In this document: positions 7,578 through 14,180 of the stretch, piece by piece
Layout of the letters: each line of letters starts with the position of its first letter
Numbering within the stretch: the first letter of the stretch is position 1
Source of the DNA: Oscillospiraceae bacterium
GTDB lineage: Bacteria; Bacillota; Clostridia; Oscillospirales; Ruminococcaceae
Direction of reading: 5' to 3'
NCBI GenBank assembly: GCA_022769565.1
Contig: JALEJQ010000035.1
Span: forward strand, 1 to 46,406
Length of the DNA stretch: 46,406 nt
Translations under genes and position numbers: made by a program
The notes under the pieces: generated by a model
The model's input: the letters and a program-made list of their open reading frames with translations, nothing else
Told to the model about the DNA's origin: nothing
Database searches by the model: none

Positions 7578-8375
7578 TTAGTTTTTGGTGAACGTACCGC
7601 TTTCAAGGTCGTTCATCATGGGATAGAAGCCAACAACAACGCCCTTCGCTCCCACATGAGAAGCATCTTTTCCGCCATACTTTTTCTTCTGGTCGAGGAT
7701 ACTGTCGCAGCCTATAATAGCCTTTCCATCTGTGCTTCCGGTCTTCTTATATGTATTCGCAAAGTCCTCAACTCCATTAGCCGAAGCCTTTACCTTTGCC
7801 GAATTTTCTGTGAAGAACGCTGAATCAACGACCCAGTTTTCCATATCGATACATACAAAAGCATAACCGTTGAACTCTTCCGAAAGACTGCCGCAAAGAT
7901 ATTTGGCAAGCTTTGCAAAAGCTCTTCCCTCTTTATCCGTTGTGGACGGAACCGTTGCGGATGGGAAATTATATGTGCTGTTGAATGTTATCGTTTTGGA
8001 ATCCGTAACATTTGTCAGCTTTACGTCCGCACCGTTCAGTGTACCGTTCTTGAGCTCAAATTCAAGATTAATATACTTAGCCGATTCGGATGCCGAACCG
8101 CCTGAACGCCAGCTGTCAATACACTTTGCATCAATAGCGGAGTAATCCTGATCGATCTCAAACTGTATCAGAACATTCTGAACTGCTGTGTAAACCTGCT
8201 GTGCCTTATTATCGGCTGTTTCAAGGTTTGCATCTCTGACAAAGCCCTGGATCGCAATTGAGGATATACCTGCAAGAATTGCAATGATCGCCATAACGAT
8301 CAGAAGCTCTAACACAGTAAATCCTTTTACTGTTTTGAATGCGGAGGACTTACCGCAGCTTTTTACTGAACCCAT
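7578..8375 (-). CDS. Type IV prepilin-like protein, first gene of pilin unit
   Basis: A 265-residue prepilin with a long leader (MGSVKSCGKSSAFKTVKG), cleavage before FTVLELLIVMAIIAILAGISSIAIQGFVRDA and Glu5 kept. The soluble part is larger than the neighbouring pilins. The mature helix motif FTVLELLIV differs from the FTLIELIVV of the other two, hinting at a distinct role such as initiation or a minor subunit. Start ATG 8375 follows AGGAGGAAA. The strongest promoter in the window lies upstream, with two palindromes behind it. It is separated from the next pilin by 69 bp without a terminator, so they are co-transcribed. Confidence 0.88.
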   Translation of the reverse strand: MGSVKSCGKSSAFKTVKGFTVLELLIVMAIIAILAGISSIAIQGFVRDANLETADNKAQQVYTAVQNVLIQFEIDQDYSAIDAKCIDSWRSGGSASESAKYINLEFELKNGTLNGADVKLTNVTDSKTITFNSTYNFPSATVPSTTDKEGRAFAKLAKYLCGSLSEEFNGYAFVCIDMENWVVDSAFFTENSAKVKASANGVEDFANTYKKTGSTDGKAIIGCDSILDQKKKYGGKDASHVGAKGVVVGFYPMMNDLESGTFTKN

Positions 8376-8446
8376 TGGACTTTCCTCCTGATAAGTATTA
8401 CCGTACATTTAACATTTTTTAATGTAGGTTTTCCCTTACTGTCTAT

Positions 8447-8475
8447 ATTATATTACGGTTGCTTCTATTTGTCAA
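8447..8475 (-). promoter_or_regulatory. Consensus promoter of the pilin unit
   Basis: TTGACA (8470-8475), exactly 17 bp, TATAAT (8447-8452): a perfect match to the housekeeping consensus. A roughly 65-nt leader precedes the first pilin start. Such a promoter is strong unless repressed. Confidence 0.85.
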
Positions 8476-8493
8476 TAGAAAAATGAGTTTTTT

Positions 8494-8547
8494 TTCACTA
8501 ATTTTGTGAATTTGTATACTTTTGCATTTTATCACTAATATTGTGAT
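8494..8547. promoter_or_regulatory. Paired palindromic operator-like sites upstream of the pilin promoter
   Basis: TTCACTAATTTTGTGAA (8494-8510) and ATCACTAATATTGTGAT (8531-8547) share CACTAATnTTGTGA, have inverted arms TCAC/GTGA and sit with centres 37 bp apart, the nearer one 18 bp upstream of the -35 box. The position suits an activator or a distal repressor. The regulator is unknown. Confidence 0.55.
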
Positions 8548-8789
8548 TCTTTTTTGACACTTTGACTAAACTATGTACAAACTTAATCGTTTAATTGATA
8601 TTTAGTTCAAAATAAACATATTTCCCTGAAACGGAAAAGCAGTTTTGTTCAAAGTGTCTTTGCAGCAAACCTGCAATTTTTGTATGTTTCATCTTAGGAA
8701 CTGCTCTTTACCTTTTGAAACATAAAAATACATCTTTCACCGCAATTTATGCACTTTTTATACTGCTTTTCCTTATTCTGTCGGGGAAA
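8548..8789. other. Non-coding gap between pilT and the pilin regulatory region
   Basis: No gene seen. TATGTTTCA (8683-8691) and TGAAACATA (8716-8724) form a 9-bp perfect inverted repeat with a 24-nt loop. A small hairpin TTGCAG/CTGCAA lies at 8660-8676. Neither has a clear T tail in the pilT direction, so they are weak terminator or processing candidates. Confidence 0.4.
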
Positions 8790-9917
8790 TTAATTGTATC
8801 TTGACATTGTGGGAGCTCCGCCGGCGCCCTTGAGGTAACGCTCATACTCGGCGATGTCAAGGCTCTTCTCTCTTGCTGCCATATCGGTGATAACTCCGTC
8901 CTTAACAAGACGGGCAAGCTCCTGGTCGAGGCAGACCATTCCGTCCTTCTTACCGGTCTGGATAGCGGTTTGGATAAGGTGTACCTTATTATCACGAACC
9001 ATAGCCTTTATGGAGTCTGTTGCGTTAAGTATTTCAAGCGCAGCGATACGTCCTGTTCCGTCGGCCTTGGGGATAAGGGTCTGGGCGATGATTCCTACAA
9101 GTACCGTTGCAAGCTGTGAACGTATCTGATTCTGCTGATGGGCAGGGAAAACGTCGATGATACGGTTAATGGTATCTGCGGCACAGGTGGTATGAAGTGT
9201 TGACATAACAAGATGTCCTGTTTCAGCCGCCGTTATAGCTGCGTTAATGGTTTCAAAGTCTCTCATTTCTCCGACGAGGATAACGTCCGGGTCTTCACGG
9301 AGAGCAGCACGAAGTGACATCGCAAAGCTTTCTACGTCGTCGCCGACTTCACGCTGGTTGATCATGCAGCGCTTATGCTCGTGAACGTACTCGATAGGGT
9401 CCTCAACAGTTATTATATGCGCAGAACGGTTGATATTTACATAGTCTATCATAGCTGCAAGAGTTGTTGACTTACCTGAACCTGTAGGGCCCGTTACAAG
9501 TATAAGTCCTCTGGGACGCATTGCAAAATCTCCGAGGATAGGAGGCAGATCCAGGTCTGCAAGGGACGGGATATCGTTTCTCAAAAGTCTGATAGCGATA
9601 GCGGTATTGCCCTTCTGGTGGTAGATATTAACTCTGTGACGGTAACCTCTTCTTGTAACGTAGGAAAAGTCGGTGTCGACCTTATTCTTGATGTTTTCAA
9701 GGTTTCTGCCGCTTGTCATCTGCTCAACGATCTTCATGATTCCGGCTTCGGTCATTTCGGGGTAGGAGCTGAGCTTGCGCAGCGAACCGTGAAGTCTTAC
9801 TACAGGCGAGATCTTCGTTGTGAAATGAACGTCGGAGCAGCCGAGAACTCTGGCCTCGTCGAGAATCTTATCAATGCTAATGAGCACCTTTTCCTGGGAT
9901 CTGTTTTCTGTATCCAT
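8790..9917 (-). CDS. pilT: Type IV pilus retraction ATPase PilT
   Basis: A 375-residue hexameric AAA-type ATPase that depolymerises the pilus and powers retraction at the inner face of the membrane. The N-terminal PAS-like part is 1-120. The RecA-like core shows Walker A GPTGSGKST (143-151), Asp box ITVEDPIEY, Walker B DVILVGEMRD (211-220) and His box GHLVMSTLHTTCAADTI (235-250). It lacks the tetracysteine motif of extension ATPases, and its length is usual for PilT. It follows pilB by 26 nt and is clearly co-transcribed. Presence of a retraction motor implies dynamic pili capable of twitching or uptake. Confidence 0.96.
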   Translation of the reverse strand: MDTENRSQEKVLISIDKILDEARVLGCSDVHFTTKISPVVRLHGSLRKLSSYPEMTEAGIMKIVEQMTSGRNLENIKNKVDTDFSYVTRRGYRHRVNIYHQKGNTAIAIRLLRNDIPSLADLDLPPILGDFAMRPRGLILVTGPTGSGKSTTLAAMIDYVNINRSAHIITVEDPIEYVHEHKRCMINQREVGDDVESFAMSLRAALREDPDVILVGEMRDFETINAAITAAETGHLVMSTLHTTCAADTINRIIDVFPAHQQNQIRSQLATVLVGIIAQTLIPKADGTGRIAALEILNATDSIKAMVRDNKVHLIQTAIQTGKKDGMVCLDQELARLVKDGVITDMAAREKSLDIAEYERYLKGAGGAPTMSRYN

Positions 9918-9943
9918 TTGTAAATTTTCCTTTCAATATTTTT

Positions 9944-11632
9944 TTATACTGCGTAAGTAACTCTTACAAGCTCGTCAATAGTTGTATTTCCTGCCTGAAC
10001 AAGCTCGGAAACGTTGTAACGAAGCAGCTTTGTGCCCTGTTTTGCGGCAAGCTCCGCAATAGCGTCGGACTTACCTCCGTTTGCGATAAGGCTGCTCATT
10101 TCCGTTGTGCAGGTAAGAACTTCATGAATAGCGGTACGTCCCGTATAGCCGGTGTTGTTGCACTTGGGACAGCCGCAGGCGTCATATATGGTAATGGACT
10201 CGGGAATGCCCATAAGCTCGTTTTCTTCGTGAGTGGAAAGACGGGGTGTACGGCAATCCTTGCATATCTTTTTAACAAGTCGCTGTGCAACGATACCGAT
10301 AAGGGAGGTAGCAACCATGTAAGGAGCAACGCCCATATCCACAAGACGGGTTACCGTGGAAGCCGAGTCGTTTGTATGAAGTGTTGAAAGCACCATATGA
10401 CCGGTGATAGCGGCTCTGATAGCGATCTCAGCCGTTTCCTGGTCACGCATTTCACCGATCATTACGATATCGGGGTCCTGACGGAGGATAGAACGGAGAG
10501 CTGCGGCGAAGGTCATGCCGGCTTTTTCGTTTACCTGGCACTGGTTGATTCCCTCGATATCTTTTTCGACGGGGTCTTCTACCGTAACTACGTTAACGTT
10601 AGGTTTTGCAAGTTCGCCCAGCGCAGCGTAAAGAGTGGTAGTTTTACCGGAACCGGTAGGTCCTGTTACCAGCAGAACGCCTTGAGGGACTTTGATAAGC
10701 TTGGAGAATCTCTCGTAGTTGTAATCAGTCATACCAAGGTCGGTGATCTTACGGAGAGCAACGTTACCAGTTGAAAGGATACGGATAACGACCTTTTCGC
10801 CGTATACCATAGGAAGGTTTGATACACGGACATCGAGAGTAGTTCCGTCAACCACCTGGGAGAAACGTCCGTCCTGCGGTACACGCTTTTCTGCGATGTT
10901 CATTCCGCTTATGATCTTAAGACGGGTAACAAGAGCGTTATGTACAACATTTGAAATGTTCATCAGCTCGATAAGTTCGCCGTTTACACGGATCCTTATC
11001 CTTGTAAAGGTCTTGAAAGGCTCAATATGAATATCCGTTGCGTCTGCACGGAAGGAGTTTTCAACAATAGTTGTAGCCAGCTTAACGATAGGAGCGTTGT
11101 CGATTCTGTCAGCGGAATCTGTGTCAATAGCGTTAAGGTCATCGTCGGTGAACTGGTTTTCAACGCTGTCAAGGATTCCGGCGGTGTTCTGCATGGAGTA
11201 ATTCTTGCCGATAGCCTTTGTAATGGCGTCCTTAGTTGCAAGAACAGGAACAACGTCCATTCCGGTAGTAACCTTGATGTCTTCGAAAATGTAGAAGTTT
11301 ACAGGGTCATGTGAAGCAACGGTAAGTCTTTTTCCCGTTATCTTGATAGCGATAATGGTATGCTTTTTCGCCAAGGCCTCCGGGATCTTCTTAACAGCCT
11401 CAACGTCGATGTGAACATCGGGATCGTTAAGGTCTACAAAAGGCACACTAAGCTTCTTGGCAAGCACCTGTCCGAACTGAACATCGGTAACATAGCCGAG
11501 TTCGATGACATAATCTCCGAAATATTTGCCGGGCGTATTTTCTTCTTTTTTCACGTCAAGAACGTGCTGAAGCTGCGATTCGGTGATGATGCCCTCGTTG
11601 ACCATGTACTGACCGATAGGAATATTTTTCAT
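9944..11632 (-). CDS. pilB: Type IV pilus extension ATPase PilB
   Basis: A 562-residue assembly ATPase. Residues 1-66 resemble an MshEN/GspE N-terminal domain with two repeats (IGQYMVNEGIITESQLQHVL and FGDYVIELGYVTDVQFGQVL); this fold binds c-di-GMP in some relatives, but the usual Arg at the start of the first repeat is Pro here. Core motifs are Walker A GPTGSGKTT (324-332), Asp box VTVEDPVEKD, Walker B DPDIVMIGEMRD (386-397) and His box GHMVLSTLHTNDSASTV. Cys457, 460, 488 and 491 form the zinc-binding tetracysteine typical of PilB. It is first gene of the pilB-pilT operon; the leader holds nested hairpins but no clear -10/-35 pair. Confidence 0.96.
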   Translation of the reverse strand: MKNIPIGQYMVNEGIITESQLQHVLDVKKEENTPGKYFGDYVIELGYVTDVQFGQVLAKKLSVPFVDLNDPDVHIDVEAVKKIPEALAKKHTIIAIKITGKRLTVASHDPVNFYIFEDIKVTTGMDVVPVLATKDAITKAIGKNYSMQNTAGILDSVENQFTDDDLNAIDTDSADRIDNAPIVKLATTIVENSFRADATDIHIEPFKTFTRIRIRVNGELIELMNISNVVHNALVTRLKIISGMNIAEKRVPQDGRFSQVVDGTTLDVRVSNLPMVYGEKVVIRILSTGNVALRKITDLGMTDYNYERFSKLIKVPQGVLLVTGPTGSGKTTTLYAALGELAKPNVNVVTVEDPVEKDIEGINQCQVNEKAGMTFAAALRSILRQDPDIVMIGEMRDQETAEIAIRAAITGHMVLSTLHTNDSASTVTRLVDMGVAPYMVATSLIGIVAQRLVKKICKDCRTPRLSTHEENELMGIPESITIYDACGCPKCNNTGYTGRTAIHEVLTCTTEMSSLIANGGKSDAIAELAAKQGTKLLRYNVSELVQAGNTTIDELVRVTYAV

Positions 11633-11670
11633 GATAGAGCCCCGTTTCTCCGTGAATAAGAATTTTAACC

Positions 11671-11726
11671 GCAGTCTGTCCGCTCACGGTACGGAAAACT
11701 GCCTGCCGGAAAAACATTTGACCGGC
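11671..11726 (-). promoter_or_regulatory. Structured leader of pilB-pilT
   Basis: Two stems lie between the divergent pilB and pilD genes: GCAGT (11671-11675) with ACTGC (11698-11702) enclosing TCCG/CGGA, and GCCGG (11705-11709) with CCGGC (11722-11726). I cannot match them to a known riboswitch, including the c-di-GMP classes. Confidence 0.35.
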
Positions 11727-11751
11727 TTTTTCTTAAAAAAATGTTAAACTA

Positions 11752-11780
11752 TTGTAATTAAACAAAATTTATGTTAAGAT
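11752..11780 (+). promoter_or_regulatory. Promoter of the prepilin peptidase gene
   Basis: TTGTAA (11752-11757), 17 bp, TAAGAT (11775-11780). The start codon follows after 38 bp with AAGGAG at 11804-11809. Confidence 0.65.
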
Positions 11781-11818
11781 AATAGTATCAAATTTTCATT
11801 GTAAAGGAGTTTTTTCAA

Positions 11819-12829
11819 ATGAGTGTGGCAATTGCCGCTGTAAACGGCGAGCTTATCTTCAGCATAGGCGTATATGTTATGGTTTTTCTTTTCGGAATAA
11901 CCATCGGCAGCTTTCTCAACGTGTGTATTCTGAGGCTTCCTGCCGGAGAATCGCTTATAAAAAGGAATTCCCACTGTATGACCTGCGGTGCGGAGATCAA
12001 AAGGTACGATCTTATCCCGCTTTTCAGCTGGATCATTCTCGGCGGAAAGTGCCGTTCCTGCAAAGCTCCCATTTCACCGAGATATTCGGTAGTAGAGGGA
12101 CTTACGGGAGTGCTGTTCGTGCTTGTTTATATACAGCACGATATAATCACCGACGGTCTTATCTATCCTGCAATGCTCTGTCTGTTCCTTGCCGGCGTAA
12201 TAGTAATCGGATTTGAGGATTTTGATACGCAGGAAATGTCTGTCTGTGTTCTGGTTTACCTTGGAGCGCTTGCTTTTGTAACGAGAGTGCTTTCCGTGCT
12301 TCTTCCCACAGCCTTCAGAGGAAACGATGTTTCTGTTACCGATGGTCTTATCGGAATGTTCAGCATAAGCGTTCCGCTGCTTCTGATAGGCTTTGTTATC
12401 ACTCCGCTTGTCTACATATTGTTCATAAGCGAGGACCACAAAACGGTGCGCAAGCTGAAAAAGCGTCTTAGAAAAGAAAAGCTTGACGAAAAGGAAGCCG
12501 CAAAGCTGAATAAAGCTCTTGAAGAAACTCTTGCCGCAATAAAGGAAAGAGGACCTGTCTACGGCTTTGGAATGGGAGATGTTATCTTTATGGCGGCAGG
12601 CGGTCTGATGCTTGGCTGGAAAGCCGCAGTTGTTGCAATGTTCATTGCGATCATCATCGGAGCCGCAGCAGCTCTTGTCATTAAGATAAAGAACTCCAAA
12701 AAGGATGATGCGGATAACGCATTTGCATTCGGTCCCTGCCTTGCAATAGGACTTGCCGCAGCAGCGTATTACGGAACGGAGATATTTGACTGGTACGTTA
12801 ACGCAGTTACAACTCCGCATATTATGTAA
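11819..12829 (+). CDS. pilD: Prepilin peptidase PilD
   Basis: A 336-residue polytopic aspartic protease that removes prepilin leaders and, in bifunctional members, N-methylates the new N-terminus. The N-terminal domain has SFLNVCILRLPAGES and two zinc-type pairs, Cys53/56 and Cys78/81, as in bifunctional enzymes. Candidate catalytic aspartates are in FEDFD (134 or 136) and in GMGD (254). A charged insert at about 205-245 (KLKKRLRKEKLDEKEAAKLNKALEE is its basic core, 213-234) separates the two halves and is unusual. It is the only plus-strand gene of the pilus block, divergent from pilB, with its own promoter and a terminator after it. Confidence 0.93.
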   Translation: MSVAIAAVNGELIFSIGVYVMVFLFGITIGSFLNVCILRLPAGESLIKRNSHCMTCGAEIKRYDLIPLFSWIILGGKCRSCKAPISPRYSVVEGLTGVLFVLVYIQHDIITDGLIYPAMLCLFLAGVIVIGFEDFDTQEMSVCVLVYLGALAFVTRVLSVLLPTAFRGNDVSVTDGLIGMFSISVPLLLIGFVITPLVYILFISEDHKTVRKLKKRLRKEKLDEKEAAKLNKALEETLAAIKERGPVYGFGMGDVIFMAAGGLMLGWKAAVVAMFIAIIIGAAAALVIKIKNSKKDDADNAFAFGPCLAIGLAAAAYYGTEIFDWYVNAVTTPHIM

Positions 12830-12847
12830 CAGAAAACCGGTTTTTAT

Positions 12848-12889
12848 CGGGGCTTGCGCTCATATCGGGCGCAAGCCCCGAAATTTTTT
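12848..12889. terminator. Terminator between convergent pilD and the minor pilin operon
   Basis: CGGGGCTTGCGC (12848-12859) pairs with GCGCAAGCCCCG (12869-12880), a 12-bp perfect stem followed by AAATTTTTT. It is strongest on the plus strand but may also end the minus-strand operon. Confidence 0.85.
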
Positions 12890-12900
12890 ACCGTATTTTT

Positions 12901-13668
12901 TTAGTTTTCAAGCGGAAGAAGGAATACTATATAAACCTTATCCTTTCCGGCAATATTGCTGGGCCAGTTTGCGTCGTCAAAATGATCAATATTGAATTTA
13001 TGACCTGTTATTCCGACATTTCTCATAGCAACAGTGGTTTCGGAAGAAACAACAACTGTTTTCTGCTTAAGAGAGGAATAAGGCGCACTTGAAACTGTAA
13101 ACTTGATCGTATTGTTTGTTGTGTCGGGCTGGATGTCAATGGTGTAATCGGAAGAACCGTAATAAGCCTCGCCAAGAGCAAGACGTCCTGTTGTGGAGCC
13201 TGCAACTTCATCGTTTGTATTGATCACCTGAGCGGTCACTCCCGTTTTGTCCTTGACCTTACGTCTGACGATCCTTCCCGCATAGTCCTTTCCACCATAG
13301 GTGTATGTACCCTTATGCTGGTCAATGGTGATGACCTCGACCCGGTTTTCCAGCATCTTGTCGTCCGCAGTGAAAGCGGCATACGAGTGACCGGTGATCT
13401 CCTCAAGGAAGAGCTTGGCAGCGTCTCTGGAATTTGAAACGCTTGCATCGGAGAGGCTGTAGACGCCTACATCGGTCGCATACCTCAGAGTTTCGCAGAG
13501 GTACTGACCTATACCGGTCTGAGTATTTCTCTGCGCCTCATACAAGGTAGAATCCACATATGTGGTTCGTATAGGCTTCATAAGCTGCATAAGTGCAGTC
13601 ATAAGTATCGCCATGATCGCCATTACGATGATAAGCTCAATAAGGGTAAAGCCTTTTATTTTTTTCAT
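12901..13668 (-). CDS. Minor prepilin, PilW-like
   Basis: A 255-residue prepilin: leader MKKIKG, cleavage before FTLIELIIVMAIMAILMTALMQLMKPIRTTYVD, Glu5 present. The PilW/GspJ-like hallmark is the long helix followed by a mid-sized beta-rich domain (residues 60-255) with no Cys after residue 57. It is the last gene of the pilC operon, 12 nt after the PilV-like gene, with GGGGGCTG as ribosome binding site. By analogy with minor pilins it would help prime assembly together with the next two genes; the exact correspondence to PilW rather than FimU is uncertain. Confidence 0.83.
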   Translation of the reverse strand: MKKIKGFTLIELIIVMAIMAILMTALMQLMKPIRTTYVDSTLYEAQRNTQTGIGQYLCETLRYATDVGVYSLSDASVSNSRDAAKLFLEEITGHSYAAFTADDKMLENRVEVITIDQHKGTYTYGGKDYAGRIVRRKVKDKTGVTAQVINTNDEVAGSTTGRLALGEAYYGSSDYTIDIQPDTTNNTIKFTVSSAPYSSLKQKTVVVSSETTVAMRNVGITGHKFNIDHFDDANWPSNIAGKDKVYIVFLLPLEN

Positions 13669-13680
13669 ATTTCAGCCCCC

Positions 13681-14169
13681 TTATGAATTTGCATGACCCT
13701 GCATATAGCGGTATCTGAGATTGTACTGATCCTCTGTTTCGCCCTTATATCCTGTCTGACCGGAGTTTTTGTCCTGGTAGTCACGGCTGAGAAGAACGAA
13801 GGTGTCTACGGTATAGCTGTAGACCATACCAGTTCCGCCTTTAGACGAATCACTTTCAATTTTCAGATACTTATATTTGTTATTTTTGTGAGGAGCATCT
13901 GTGCTTGAGTCGGGAGCTGAGGCTCCGCCTGCAGTTGTTACTGCGTAATCCTCGATTACCTCCTTGACAGTTACTCCGACACTTGTTGTTTCCTTTGTAT
14001 AGGTTTCAACATACTTCATCTGATTTGCAAGACTTGTGTTAATAAGGTGGTTATCCCTATTTATCTTGTTTACGTTTGCGTATATCTGTGCCATTACCAA
14101 TGTGCCGATTCCGAGAATGGCAAGAGCAATAAGACATTCGACAAGCGTAAAACCTTTAATTTTTTTCAT
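13681..14169 (-). CDS. Minor prepilin, PilV-like
   Basis: A 162-residue prepilin: leader MKKIKG, mature start FTLVECLIALAILGIGTLVMAQIYANVNKINR. The FTLVECLIALAILGIG pattern, with Glu5 followed by Cys6 and LAIL, is typical of PilV/GspI-like minor pilins. Start ATG 14169 follows AAGGAGG; a longer frame begins within the preceding gene and is rejected. The spacing to the 909-residue gene upstream is 11 nt, so translation is coupled. The mid-section has a low-complexity Gly/Ala/Ser/Asp stretch (around 75-90). Confidence 0.83.
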   Translation of the reverse strand: MKKIKGFTLVECLIALAILGIGTLVMAQIYANVNKINRDNHLINTSLANQMKYVETYTKETTSVGVTVKEVIEDYAVTTAGGASAPDSSTDAPHKNNKYKYLKIESDSSKGGTGMVYSYTVDTFVLLSRDYQDKNSGQTGYKGETEDQYNLRYRYMQGHANS

Positions 14170-14180
14170 GTCGAACCTCC

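Noticed and set aside
11705-11735. Plus-strand terminator in the pilB-pilD gap
   Set aside because: GCCGG/CCGGC plus T run looks like a terminator on the plus strand, but no plus-strand gene lies upstream; kept only as leader structure.
11633-11751. c-di-GMP riboswitch before pilB
   Set aside because: The leader has hairpins but not the conserved sequences of c-di-GMP-I or -II aptamers as I know them.
12074-12820. 248-codon open frame on the minus strand opposite pilD
   Set aside because: It is Cys- and Lys-rich shadow sequence opposite a clear PilD with all motifs; no ribosome binding site or recognisable domain.
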